A DNA stretch of 64,000 nucleotides from Taklimakanibacter albus (GTDB taxonomy: Bacteria > Pseudomonadota > Alphaproteobacteria > Rhizobiales > Aestuariivirgaceae): assembly GCF_016595235.1 (NCBI RefSeq), contig NZ_JAENHL010000007.1, positions 124,001-188,000 on the forward strand, given 5' to 3'. The notes beneath the pieces are model-generated. The model did not search any database. It saw only the letters and a program-made list of their open reading frames with translations, and had not been told where the DNA came from. Positions 17,809-27,469 of the stretch are shown one piece after another. The translations under genes and the position numbers were made by a program. The first letter of the stretch is position 1. Every line of letters starts with the position of its first letter.

Positions 17809-18927
17809 TCAGGTCGTCCTCTGCATGAAGCGGCTGGCGAATTTGAGCAGCAGGGTCACGAAGATGATGATGATCACCAGATAGAATTCGGCAAGCATCG
17901 TACCGTAGCCGACATTCGAGCGGTCGCGATATTCGCGGAAGATGAAGCTCGACACTGTGTCGGTGGCGCCCCCTGGCCCGCCCGAGGTCACATTGATCAC
18001 GATGTCGGCGAGCTTGAGCTGGAAGATGACTTTCAGCACGATGGCCGTGACGCTGACCGGCAGCATCAAGGGAAAGGTGATCTGCCAGAAGGACTGCCAC
18101 GGGCTGGCACCGTCGACCTTGGCGGCTTCGGTGATTTCCTTGGGCATCGCCTGAAGGCCGGCGAGCAGCAGGATCATGATGAAGGGGATCCACACCCAGG
18201 CGTCCATGGCGACGATGCTGAGACGCGCGATCCACGGTGTGGTGAAGAAGGCGGGATTGTCCCAGCCAAGATGGCGGGCGAGCGTCGCCGCCGGGCCGAA
18301 GCGGTATTCCATCAAAGACTTGCCGATCATCCAGCTCACCGCCACCGGGCTCAACATGAAAGGCAGGAGGAACGCGACACGGAAGAACTTGCGCGCCTTG
18401 ATGTCGGCATTGAGGAGCAGCGCCAGACCGAAGGCGATCGTATATTGGACGAGCACGAACAACACGTAATAGACCATGTTGAGGAGCGCGTTCCAAAAAT
18501 AGGCATCGGCGAAAAGCGAGCGCAGATTGTCGAGCCCGTTGAACTGCGGTCCCGCGGCCGAGCTCAGATTCCAGTTGGTGAAAGCGAGATAGAGACCGAA
18601 GAAGGTCGGGAAGATCACCATCGCCACGGTGAAGGCGACGGCCGGCAGCACGAACAATGCATGCTTGCCGCGCTCGCCGCGCATGAGGACCTGCGCCACG
18701 CCGATCGCTACCGTCCACAACAGGAAGGCATAGAGCACCGGACGCCAGCTCTCGAAGCCGGACGCGATCACACCGGCCGAATAAAGCGCCTGCCAGAGAG
18801 CGATGAAGGCGAGGCTTAGAGACGCGCCCCAGACAAGCGCGCGCCCGAGGGGTCCTTGCGGCGTATCGGCGATACGCGACAGCGGTTCATGCATCTTGCC
18901 GGCGGTCTGAGGCAGCGCGGTGTTCAT
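17809..18927 (-). CDS. Carbohydrate ABC transporter permease, MalF type (CUT1)
   Basis: A 372-residue permease, longer than typical (about 300) because of an N-terminal region with two additional hydrophobic segments (ALVWGASLSLAFIALWQALY and VLYAFLLWTVAIGVAQVLM) before the standard CUT1 core that begins at ALFVLPAVAFTVAMVIFP. The EAA loop is KEITEAAKVDGASPWQSFWQ. It pairs with the MalG-type protein and the large binding protein encoded upstream. Confidence 0.92.
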   Translation of the reverse strand: MNTALPQTAGKMHEPLSRIADTPQGPLGRALVWGASLSLAFIALWQALYSAGVIASGFESWRPVLYAFLLWTVAIGVAQVLMRGERGKHALFVLPAVAFTVAMVIFPTFFGLYLAFTNWNLSSAAGPQFNGLDNLRSLFADAYFWNALLNMVYYVLFVLVQYTIAFGLALLLNADIKARKFFRVAFLLPFMLSPVAVSWMIGKSLMEYRFGPAATLARHLGWDNPAFFTTPWIARLSIVAMDAWVWIPFIMILLLAGLQAMPKEITEAAKVDGASPWQSFWQITFPLMLPVSVTAIVLKVIFQLKLADIVINVTSGGPGGATDTVSSFIFREYRDRSNVGYGTMLAEFYLVIIIIFVTLLLKFASRFMQRTT

Positions 18928-18957
18928 GACAGCGAGGACATCCGTACAGAAACAAGA

Positions 18958-18988
18958 ATCCTGGTGACGCAGGCTGCGCCACCAGGAT
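18958..18988 (-). terminator. Intergenic hairpin between binding-protein and permease genes
   Basis: ATCCTGGTG (18958-18966) pairs perfectly with CACCAGGAT (18980-18988). On the minus strand the stem is followed by a U-rich TTCTTGTTTC. It lies in the 82-base gap after the binding-protein gene and before the MalF-type gene. Such hairpins often act as leaky terminators or 3' stabilisers that leave more binding-protein than permease message; that role is inferred. Confidence 0.65.
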
Positions 18989-19009
18989 GATATGTGTCAA
19001 ATGCGAGAG

Positions 19010-20668
19010 CTAGAGGCCGAGCGAGGCCTTGTAGAGCTTGATCTGGTTCTCGCGGCCGATCTGGTCGGTGATCTTCTCCCAGGCGGCGGCGATCGCATCG
19101 GCGCCGGCCTGCGCCGTGGAGCCGCCGGCATAGATCTTGGCGAGCTCGTCTTCCGCGACGCTGTAATACTGGAAGATGCCGGGAATACGCGGCTCGATCG
19201 CCGCATTCGGATGATTGTAGGAATCCGACTGCGACTTCAGATAGGACGTGATGAAGGCTTCGTCATAACCCGCCGCCACCCATTCCGGAATGTTGAAATG
19301 GCTGTTGCGATAGGGCTGGAAGCCCGACGGATAGGCGGCCGTCCACAGCGACAGATCCTTGCCGCCGAGATGCGCCGCCGCACTCCACGCCGCCTTCTGC
19401 TTCACCGGATCGCTGTCGACGCGCGCCATGACGTAAACGCCCCAGCCGATATAGGCCATGTTGGGCGCGAAATTCGGGCCCGAGGCGAGCTTGTCCCACT
19501 GGCCGGTCTTGGCGTTGTAGACATCGTCCGAACCGGGGAGGATCGAGAACGCGACCGTGTCGCCGATCACCGAGCCGTCGCTGGTCTTGGCCATCGAGCC
19601 GACATCGCCCCACCAGGCAAGCATCGAGCCCGTGCCGGCGAGGAACTGCTGGAACGCCGTCGTGCCCGGATCGGCATTGAGCTGGTCCGCCGGTTCCGAC
19701 GGCAGCGCGTCGATCACGTCCTGGATGGCGCGCACGAAGGCCGGGTTGTTGACGCGCGGCTTCATCGTATCGACATCGAAGAGCCAGGCCTTGTCGTCGG
19801 GATGCTTGGCATAAGCCGTGGTGCGGCTTTCGAGGAAGTAGAAGCCGAAGCCACCCCAGCCCTTGGCGGGATCGAGATAGCCATAGGCATCCTGGCCGGC
19901 GGCCTTCTTGCCTTTCAGGAACTTGGTGACTTCCTGCACCTTCTGCCAGGTGGTGGGCACGGCCCAGTCGCCCTGATGGCCCTCGTCCTTCCACGCTTTG
20001 GCGAGCTCGGGATCGGAGAAGACGTCGGTGCGGTAGTTGAAGGTGTGGCAGTCGCCGTCGATCGAGATGCGGTAGGTCTTGCCGCCCCAGGTGCCGACCG
20101 GCGCCTTGAGGTATCCGACATAGTCGTCCATCTCGATCTGCGTCTTGACCCAGTCGGGCATCTCGGAAGCGAGGCCCTTGCCGCAGACATCGCCCTCGAA
20201 AGGAGCGCCCATCTCGACGATGTCGAAATCGACCGTGCCGGTCGCGATCGACTGCTGCAGGCGCGCATTGTAGTCGGCCTGGGCGAGGTCGATCCAGTTG
20301 ATCTTGGCGCCGGTATAGGTCTCCCACGGCTTGAGGAAGCCGCGGAACAGGAGATTGTGCAGGTTCTGGTTGTTGAGCCCCATGAAGGTCAGCTCGACGC
20401 CCTTGAACTCGCCTTCCTTGACATTGGCCTTGGTGGCGCCGAGGCACAATTCACCGACCTTCTGCCAGTCGGCATCGGTCGGCGAGCCTTTGCCCACGCC
20501 TGGAATCTGCAGGAGCTCCTTGCGCAGATCGGACTGTGCCGAGGCTTCCGGCGCGAAAGCGGTGAGACCGCCGGTGGCGGCGAGCGCTGAAATCGCGGCA
20601 GCGCCTTTCAGGACGGTACGGCGATTGGCCTGCATGGCCAAAAGCATGTCATGCTGGTTGATATTCAC
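19010..20668 (-). CDS. Large sugar ABC transporter substrate-binding protein
   Basis: A 552-residue extracytoplasmic binding protein of the family-1 (CUT1) class, over 100 residues longer than usual. The N-terminus has a Tat-like signal (NRRTVLKG at about residues 15-22, then an alanine-rich core ending EASA). The mature part shows TGAKINWIDLAQADYNARL and GTVDFDIVEMGAP, typical of sugar-binding proteins. It is transcribed with the downstream permeases, with a hairpin between. A 12-bp palindrome lies 67 bases upstream. Sugar specificity cannot be read; the adjacent PfkB kinase suggests a sugar or polyol. Confidence 0.9.
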   Translation of the reverse strand: MNINQHDMLLAMQANRRTVLKGAAAISALAATGGLTAFAPEASAQSDLRKELLQIPGVGKGSPTDADWQKVGELCLGATKANVKEGEFKGVELTFMGLNNQNLHNLLFRGFLKPWETYTGAKINWIDLAQADYNARLQQSIATGTVDFDIVEMGAPFEGDVCGKGLASEMPDWVKTQIEMDDYVGYLKAPVGTWGGKTYRISIDGDCHTFNYRTDVFSDPELAKAWKDEGHQGDWAVPTTWQKVQEVTKFLKGKKAAGQDAYGYLDPAKGWGGFGFYFLESRTTAYAKHPDDKAWLFDVDTMKPRVNNPAFVRAIQDVIDALPSEPADQLNADPGTTAFQQFLAGTGSMLAWWGDVGSMAKTSDGSVIGDTVAFSILPGSDDVYNAKTGQWDKLASGPNFAPNMAYIGWGVYVMARVDSDPVKQKAAWSAAAHLGGKDLSLWTAAYPSGFQPYRNSHFNIPEWVAAGYDEAFITSYLKSQSDSYNHPNAAIEPRIPGIFQYYSVAEDELAKIYAGGSTAQAGADAIAAAWEKITDQIGRENQIKLYKASLGL

Positions 20669-20734
20669 GTGTTCTTCCTCCCTTTGCGGACGTAGTTTCC
20701 TGATTCCGTTTGGCCGGTTCGATGCCGGCCATTG

Positions 20735-20746
20735 CTAACATGTTAG
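20735..20746. promoter_or_regulatory. 12-bp perfect palindrome, candidate operator
   Basis: CTAACATGTTAG lies in the 110-base gap between the ribokinase-like gene (ends 20779) and the binding-protein gene (starts 20668). It suits a dimeric regulator such as the divergent GntR protein encoded at 22892-23566. A separate promoter here would explain independent expression of the binding protein. Confidence 0.45.
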
Positions 20747-20778
20747 TATGCGCAGCCGGGAAAGCTGTCAATCGGGCT

Positions 20779-21704
20779 TCAGCGTTTCAACAGGGCGTCG
20801 ACTTCCGATCGTGTCGGCATGGAGGGCGCCGTACCCGCCCGGGTCACCGATATCCCGGCCACCGCCGCGCCGAAGCGCGCCGCCTCGAGGGGTGCGGCGC
20901 CTTCGGCGAGCGCCGCGGCGAAACCGCCATTGAAGGCATCCCCCGCCCCTGTCGTCTCGACCACGGGGCCTGCCTTGAAAGCCGGCACGAGCGTGGATTG
21001 CGTCTTCGAATGCAGGAGTGCCCCCGCTTCGCCCAGCGTGATGAGCGCGGTGCCGGCGCCATTCTTGAGGAAGATGTCACCGGCCTTGCGCGCATCATCG
21101 ACCGTCTTGACCTCGATGCCGGTCAGCAGCGTCGCTTCGCTTTCATTCGGCGTGACATAGTCGCAGAGCCCATAGAGCGCATCGTCGAAGCGTTCCGCCG
21201 GCGCCGGATTGAAGATGGTGACGGCGCCCGCCTCTCTGGCGATCGCGAGGCCGCGTTTGGCCGCGGCGACCGGCTGCTCGAGCTGCGTGATGAAGACCGC
21301 CGCGTTGCGGATGGCGTCGGCGGCGGCATCGACATCGGCAGCCGTAATCGTCGCCGCCGCGCCCGGCACGACGATGATGGCATTGTCGCCATTCGTGTCG
21401 TTGACATAGATGAAGGCGGCGCCGGTCGGCTGGTCGTCCATCTCGACGACGCGCGGCGTGATGCCTTCCTTCTTCCAGGTCGCCAGCGCATTGGCGCCGA
21501 ATTCATCGCGCCCGATCTTGGAGATGAAGGTGACCTTGGCGCCGACACGCGCGGCGGCCACGGCCTGGTTCGAGCCTTTGCCGCCCGGCCCCATCTTGAA
21601 GCCGGAACCGGCAATGGTCTCGCCGATGCCGGGCAGCCGCCCGGCGCGAAACGCCAGATCGGCGACGAAGATGCCGAGAATGGCGACGCCCCGACGTCCG
21701 CTCA

Positions 21705-21705
<1 letters not shown>
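20779..21705 (-). CDS. Ribokinase-like PfkB-family sugar kinase
   Basis: A 308-residue cytoplasmic kinase. PfkB signature 1 is the MGPGGKGSNQAVAAARVG region near residue 35 and signature 2 is ETTGAGDAFNGGFAAAL near residue 250, with the catalytic Asp in GAGD. Both match ribokinase closely. Its start overlaps the stop of the upstream ATPase gene (TGATG), so kinase and transporter are coexpressed. It probably phosphorylates the imported sugar or a derivative at a primary hydroxyl. Ribose itself is not certain, because ribose importers are usually of the CUT2 class. Confidence 0.9.
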
Positions 21706-22769
<1,064 letters not shown>

Positions 22770-22891
22770 GAGAATTCCTCCCGATTTGTTTTCTGGACCG
22801 GGACGTTATTGCATCTTTCCGGCAGGGTCCAGCGCGGATGCCAATTGTCCGGCAAAGAGGCTACACTTCTCGAATCACGATGGCAGGAACC

Positions 22892-23566
22892 ATGATCAAG
22901 CGAATGATAGTGCCGCCGACGCGCGCCACGGCCGCCGCCGACGAGTTGCGCCGGCGGATCCTGGAGGGCGACTATCCGGCCGGCATGCAGTTGCGCCAGG
23001 CGGTTTTGGCCGAAGAATTGGGCATCAGCCGCATTCCCTTCCGCGAGGCGCTCATCCTGCTCGAAGCCGAGGGCCTGGTGCAGCTCGAGGCCCATAAAGG
23101 CGCCGTCGTCGCCGGTTTCTCGCCCGAGGAGGTCGAGGAATTGTTCGAGTTCCGCGCCCTTCTCGAACCGGCACTGCTCGAGAAGTCGGCTCCGCATCTG
23201 ACCGACGCAGACTATGCCGAGCTCGACGCGATCTTGCGCGAATATAGCGACGAGTTGCGCACCCATAATCCCGGCCGCTGGGGGGCGCTCAACACCGAGC
23301 TCCATGCCCTGCTCTATCGCCGCGCCCAGAGCCCGCGCATGCTCGCCACCGCCGACCAGTTGCTCAAAAGCACCGACCGCTTCACCCGCATGCAGCTCTA
23401 TTACACCGACGGGCGCGCCCGGGCCGAGAAGGAGCATCTCGAGATCGTCACCGAATGCCGGGCGGGCAATGTGAAGAAGGCGGCCAAGCTGCTCCGCCAG
23501 CACATCCTCACCGCCGGCGAGGCGTTGGTCAGCCTCCTGCGCGAACGCCAGCAGGCGACCACCTAG
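22892..23566 (+). CDS. GntR family transcriptional regulator (FCD domain)
   Basis: A 224-residue FadR-subfamily regulator. The winged helix spans the first 70 residues (ADELRRRILEGDYPAG, then LAEELGISRIPFREALILLEAEGLV) and an all-helical FCD effector domain follows (FEFRALLEPALLE, with metal-binding-type histidines in LNTELHALLY and KEHLEIV). I chose the ATG at 22892 because AGGAA lies 4-8 bases upstream; in-frame ATGs at 22838, 22880 and 22904 lack a good SD. It is divergent from the sugar importer operon and is its likely regulator. Confidence 0.9.
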   Translation: MIKRMIVPPTRATAAADELRRRILEGDYPAGMQLRQAVLAEELGISRIPFREALILLEAEGLVQLEAHKGAVVAGFSPEEVEELFEFRALLEPALLEKSAPHLTDADYAELDAILREYSDELRTHNPGRWGALNTELHALLYRRAQSPRMLATADQLLKSTDRFTRMQLYYTDGRARAEKEHLEIVTECRAGNVKKAAKLLRQHILTAGEALVSLLRERQQATT

Positions 23567-23606
23567 CCTCACATCGAACCTTGACATCCCTCGCCTCCCG
23601 CCACAA

Positions 23607-23624
23607 AGTGAAACCGGTTTCACT
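23607..23624. promoter_or_regulatory. 18-bp perfect palindrome, LacI-type candidate operator with upstream -35
   Basis: AGTGAAACC-GGTTTCACT is a perfect 9+9 palindrome with a central CG, the form bound by LacI/GalR regulators. It lies 21 bases before the TTG start of the importer operon. A consensus -35 TTGACA is at 23581-23586; the -10 would overlap the palindrome's left edge, so a bound protein would block the promoter. The LacI regulator at the operon's far end (27457-28455) is the obvious candidate. Confidence 0.65.
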
Positions 23625-23644
23625 CTACAGGGTTCCGGGGGAGC

Positions 23645-24316
23645 TTGCAGTTCGATCTCACCATTCTCGGCCCGTATCTGGGCTTTCTGGGCCAAGGGGC
23701 CGTGCTGACGGCAGTGATCTGCCTGCTGTCGCTGGCGGGCGCGGTCGTTCTCGGCATGCTGGTCGCCATCGCCCGCACCTCGCAGACGGCCTGGATCCGC
23801 CGGCTCGCCTTCATCTATGTCGATGTCTTCCGCAACATCCCCTTCATCGTCCAGCTGTTCTTTTTCTATTACGGCCTGCCCGAGATCGGCATCTATATCG
23901 ACGCCATCACCACCGGCGTGATTGCGCTGTCGATCGCCGGCGGCGCCTATGCGTCGGATGCGATCCGCTCCGGCATTCTCGCCATCGACAACGGCATTCT
24001 CGAAGCGGCTGAGGTGAGCGGCCTGTCGAAACGCATCACCTTCACCCGCATCGTGCTGCCCATCGCCCTGCGCACTTCCGTCCGTCCCTTGGGCTCGGTG
24101 CTGATCAATATGATCCTCACCTCCTCCATCCTGTCGACCATCACGGTCAATGAGCTCACCGGCCAAGCCAAGATCGTCGCCTCCGACACGTTCCGGCCCT
24201 TCGAAGTCTATGCGGTGCTGCTCGTCGTCTATGCAGCTTTGACCTGGCTCGTCTCGATCGGCATCTCCCATCTGCACAAGCATCTCAACCGCGACCTCGC
24301 CAGCGAGGCCGCCTGA
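23645..24316 (+). CDS. Polar amino acid ABC transporter permease, subunit 1
   Basis: A 223-residue HisM/GlnP-type permease with five helices. The start is the TTG at 23645, supported by a strong GGGGGAG SD just upstream; no suitable ATG exists. The family EAA loop reads NGILEAAEVSGLSKRITFTR, and FIYVDVFRNIPFIVQLFFFY is the typical second-helix region. Its stop overlaps the next permease (TGATG). Confidence 0.93.
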   Translation: MQFDLTILGPYLGFLGQGAVLTAVICLLSLAGAVVLGMLVAIARTSQTAWIRRLAFIYVDVFRNIPFIVQLFFFYYGLPEIGIYIDAITTGVIALSIAGGAYASDAIRSGILAIDNGILEAAEVSGLSKRITFTRIVLPIALRTSVRPLGSVLINMILTSSILSTITVNELTGQAKIVASDTFRPFEVYAVLLVVYAALTWLVSIGISHLHKHLNRDLASEAA

Positions 24317-24987
24317 TGCGCTACAGCGATTTCACGACCTATGATCTGCTGCTGCTGGCGCAAGGCCTCGGGGTCACCATCGGTCTCTTCCTCGTCACCT
24401 CGCTTATCGGTCTGGTGATCGGCGTCCTCTGGGGCGTCGTCCGCTTCTATCGCATTCCGCTTCTCACGCCGCTCATCACCTTCATCGCCGAGCTTCTCAA
24501 GAACTCGCCGGTCCTGGTTCAGCTCTTCCTCGTCTTCTTCGGCTTTCCGGCTTTCTTCCATCTGAACGTCACACCGGTCCAGGCGGCTGTCGTGACGCTC
24601 TCCGCCAATACCGCCGCCTTCATCTATGTGATCGCCGTCTCGGCCATCGAGTCGGTCGGGCGCGAGCAGATCGACGCGGCGCGCGCCTTCGGCTTGAGCC
24701 GCTGGCAGATCCTGCGCCATGTGATCGCGCCTCAGGCGGCCGCCTTCTCCATCGGCCCGCTGACGGCACTCCTCGTCAACCAGCTCCAGGTGACCTCGCT
24801 CATCTCGGTCATCGGTGTCATGGATCTCGCCAAGATCGGCGCCACGCTCAATCTGCGCACGCTGAAGCCCTTCATCGTCTGGGCGGTGGTCGGCCTCCTT
24901 TATTACCTCACCGCCAAGCTCATCGCCGCTGTGGGCGCGCGTTACGAAACGCGCTTGCGCCGCTTCAGCGAATTCCGAGGCCTCTAG
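24316..24987 (+). CDS. Polar amino acid ABC transporter permease, subunit 2
   Basis: A second 223-residue permease of the same family, with FIAELLKNSPVLVQLFLVFF and an EAA-type loop REQIDAARAFGLSRWQILRH. Two different permeases imply a heterodimeric channel. It overlaps the upstream gene by one base and leaves one base before the ATPase gene. Confidence 0.93.
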   Translation: MRYSDFTTYDLLLLAQGLGVTIGLFLVTSLIGLVIGVLWGVVRFYRIPLLTPLITFIAELLKNSPVLVQLFLVFFGFPAFFHLNVTPVQAAVVTLSANTAAFIYVIAVSAIESVGREQIDAARAFGLSRWQILRHVIAPQAAAFSIGPLTALLVNQLQVTSLISVIGVMDLAKIGATLNLRTLKPFIVWAVVGLLYYLTAKLIAAVGARYETRLRRFSEFRGL

Positions 24988-24988
24988 A

Positions 24989-25723
24989 ATGCTGAAAGTC
25001 GAAAACGTCAAGAAAGCCTTCGGCGCCGCAACCGTTCTGGACGGCGTCAATCTCACCGTCTCGCCGGGTGAAGTGGTGTCGATCCTGGGCTCCTCGGGCT
25101 CCGGCAAGTCGACCCTCATCCGCTGCATCAACGGGCTCGAGAAGCTCAATGGCGGCCGCATCGCCATCGACGACTTCGATGTCGCAAAACCGAAGGAGCT
25201 CGCCGAGGCGCGGAAACGCTCGGCCACCGTCTTCCAGCTCTTCAACCTCTACCCGCATATGACGACGCTGCAGAATATTGCGCTGGCGCCGGTCGAGGTG
25301 CTGAAACGGCCACGCGCCGAAGTCGAGCAGGAAGCGCGGGCCCTTCTCGCCTCAGTCGGCCTCTCCGACAAGGTGGATGCCTATCCAGCGCATCTCTCCG
25401 GCGGCCAGCGCCAGCGTGTCGGCATCTGCCGGGCGCTGGCGATGAAGCCGCGTTATCTGCTGCTCGACGAGGTGACCAGCGCGCTCGATCCCGAAATGAC
25501 CGCCGAAGTGCTGGCCATCCTGGCCAAGCTCGCGCGCGAAGGCACGACGATGCTCTTCGTCACCCACGAGGTCGAGTTCGCCCGCCAGATCTCCAACCGC
25601 ATCGTGTTTCTCGACAAAGGCGTGCTGCTGGTCGACTTGCCGACGGAAGAGTTCTTCGCTGCCTCCGGCGGCCTCGCCCAGCCGCGCATCGCCCAATTCC
25701 TTTCCAAGATGAAGAAAGACTGA
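24989..25723 (+). CDS. Polar amino acid ABC transporter ATP-binding protein
   Basis: A 244-residue GlnQ/HisP-type ATPase. Walker A is GSSGSGKST, the Q-loop lies in TVFQLFNLYPHMT, the signature is LSGGQRQRV, Walker B is YLLLDEVTSALD and the switch histidine is in FVTHEVEFA. In the Q-loop neighbourhood Leu replaces the more common Gln of FQQFNL, a small departure. Six bases separate it from the asparaginase gene. Confidence 0.95.
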   Translation: MLKVENVKKAFGAATVLDGVNLTVSPGEVVSILGSSGSGKSTLIRCINGLEKLNGGRIAIDDFDVAKPKELAEARKRSATVFQLFNLYPHMTTLQNIALAPVEVLKRPRAEVEQEARALLASVGLSDKVDAYPAHLSGGQRQRVGICRALAMKPRYLLLDEVTSALDPEMTAEVLAILAKLAREGTTMLFVTHEVEFARQISNRIVFLDKGVLLVDLPTEEFFAASGGLAQPRIAQFLSKMKKD

Positions 25724-25729
25724 CTGTCC

Positions 25730-26647
25730 ATGTTGTTGATTGCCAATGCCGAAGCCTGGCCCGGATTTCCGACCACGGTCGATATGCTGAAGACGGGCGC
25801 CGACAGCCTGACCGCGCTGGTCAACGGCATCAGCATGGTCGAGGCCGATCCCCGCGTCCGCAGTGTCGGTTATGGCGGCTGGCCCAATATGCTGGGCGTC
25901 ATGGAATGCGACGCCGGCGTCATGGACGGCAATACGCGCGAAGTGGGAACGGTCGGCGCGGTCCCCAACACCATCCAGACGGTCAGGCTCGCGCATGAGG
26001 TGATGAAACGCCTGCCGCATGTGATGCTGACCGGCGACGGTGCCCGCCGCTTCGCCAGCGAGATCGGCTTCTCGCTCGACGATGTGATGTTTCCCGACAG
26101 CAAACGCGTCTGGTGGGAACGCCTCGAGAAAGAACTGCCGCCTGAGGCGCTGGCGAAATTCCCCGACATTCCGCTCGCGCCCTTGAGCCGCACCATCACC
26201 GATCCCGAGCGGGTGCGCGACACGACGGTTTTCCTCAACGCCGATGCCGAGCATGGCATCCATGTCGCCACGTCGACCTCGGGCTGGGCCTGGAAATACC
26301 CGGGCCGCCTGGGCGACAGTCCCATTCCCGGCGCCGGCTTCTATGCCGACAGCCGGTATGGCGCGGCCGCCTGCACTCATACGGGTGAGATGACCATGCG
26401 TTGTTCGACCGCGCGCAGCATCGTGCTCGCCATGAAGCTCGGTCGCAGCTTGAGCGATGCGGTGAAGCTCGCGGTCGACGAACTCGCCGAGCTGTCCGGG
26501 GGCTTTCTCGGTGGCGTGGTGATCCACGCCGTCGATTCACGCGGCAATCATGAGGTCGCGAATTTCCAGTGTGGGGAAGAGATCCGCTACTGGCTCTGGC
26601 AGGACAACATGGCCGAGCCGGAATTGCGTGTTGCCAAGACTTTCTAG
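25730..26647 (+). CDS. Glycosylasparaginase/isoaspartyl-peptidase-type asparaginase (Ntn-hydrolase)
   Basis: A 305-residue type of N4-(beta-N-acetylglucosaminyl)-L-asparaginase. In this family the precursor cleaves itself before a Thr, which becomes the nucleophile. Here the likely site is Asp164-Thr165 in RVRDTTVFL, followed by the conserved ATSTSGWAWKYPGRLGDSP and GAGFYAD segments. The N-terminal part has SVGYGGWPNMLGVMECDAGVM, also typical. There is no signal peptide. It lies inside an amino-acid importer operon, before the binding-protein gene, so the importer probably delivers its substrate: asparagine, a beta-aspartyl peptide or a GlcNAc-asparagine compound. Confidence 0.9.
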   Translation: MLLIANAEAWPGFPTTVDMLKTGADSLTALVNGISMVEADPRVRSVGYGGWPNMLGVMECDAGVMDGNTREVGTVGAVPNTIQTVRLAHEVMKRLPHVMLTGDGARRFASEIGFSLDDVMFPDSKRVWWERLEKELPPEALAKFPDIPLAPLSRTITDPERVRDTTVFLNADAEHGIHVATSTSGWAWKYPGRLGDSPIPGAGFYADSRYGAAACTHTGEMTMRCSTARSIVLAMKLGRSLSDAVKLAVDELAELSGGFLGGVVIHAVDSRGNHEVANFQCGEEIRYWLWQDNMAEPELRVAKTF

Positions 26648-26660
26648 AGGAGGAGTGAAG

Positions 26661-27452
26661 ATGAAAAGACTGATGACTGCCTTTGCCGCGTTGGCGCTCG
26701 TCGCCGGCCTGGCGAGTTCCGCCCTGGCCGGCGCCATCGACGACATCCGCTCGCGCGGCACCGTACGTATCGGTGTCTCGCTGGGTGGCGAGCCGATTGG
26801 CTTCCGCGACGCTCAGAACAACCCCGTCGGCTATGACGTCGATGTTGCCACCCGTCTTGCCGAAAAGCTCGGCGTGCCGGTCGAGTTCACCGACGTTTCG
26901 GGCGATGCTCGTATCTCGATGCTGGTGTCGGGCCAGCTCGACATCGTCGTCGCCAACACCTCGGCGACCCTCGAGCGCGCCAAGACCGTCAATTTCTCCA
27001 TCCCCTATAACCGGGCCGGTCTGCGCGTCATCGTGCAGAAGGGCTCCGGCATCGCCAAGCTGGAGGACCTCGCCGGAAAGAAGATCGTGGTCGGCCGCGG
27101 CACCACCGGCGAGACCTTCATCAAGAAGGCGGTTCCGACCGCCGAGCTTGTTTATGTCGACCAGTTCGCGCCCGATGGCGTCCTGCAGCTGACGCAGAAA
27201 CGTGTCGACGCGGCGATCGAGGATTCGTCCCTGCTCGACTATCTCGCCACCAAGAACCCCGAGCTGGTAACGTTGCCCGGCCTTTATTCCAACGACCCGA
27301 TCGGCATCGCCGTCGCCAAGGGCGATCCCGAATTCGTGCGCTGGATCGATATGTTCGTGTCCGACTACATCCAGTCGGGCGCTTACGAGGCCAATTACAA
27401 GAAGTGGTGGGGCGAGACCGCCAACCCGCCGGCGCTCACACCGCTTTGGTAA
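26661..27452 (+). CDS. Polar amino acid ABC transporter substrate-binding protein (family 3)
   Basis: A 264-residue periplasmic protein. The start ATG at 26661 has a strong AGGAGG-type SD at 26648-26654; an upstream in-frame ATG at 26550 lies within the asparaginase gene and was rejected. The signal peptide (MKRLMTAFAALALVAGLA, cleavage after SALA) precedes the family core IRSRGTVRIGVSLGGEPIG and FRDAQNNPVGYDVDVA. FDIVVANTSATLERAKTVNF-like residues (DIVVANTSATLERAKTVNF) fit the ligand lobe. The gene ends 4 bases from the convergent LacI gene. Confidence 0.94.
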   Translation: MKRLMTAFAALALVAGLASSALAGAIDDIRSRGTVRIGVSLGGEPIGFRDAQNNPVGYDVDVATRLAEKLGVPVEFTDVSGDARISMLVSGQLDIVVANTSATLERAKTVNFSIPYNRAGLRVIVQKGSGIAKLEDLAGKKIVVGRGTTGETFIKKAVPTAELVYVDQFAPDGVLQLTQKRVDAAIEDSSLLDYLATKNPELVTLPGLYSNDPIGIAVAKGDPEFVRWIDMFVSDYIQSGAYEANYKKWWGETANPPALTPLW

Positions 27453-27469
27453 CGGCTTAACCAGCCGTT
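27451..27469. terminator. Short hairpin at the convergent gene junction
   Basis: AACGGCT (27451-27457) and AGCCGTT (27463-27469) form a perfect 7-bp stem with a 5-base loop, exactly over the facing ends of the binding-protein and LacI genes. There is no T-run on either side, so a bidirectional terminator role is possible but weak. Confidence 0.35.
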
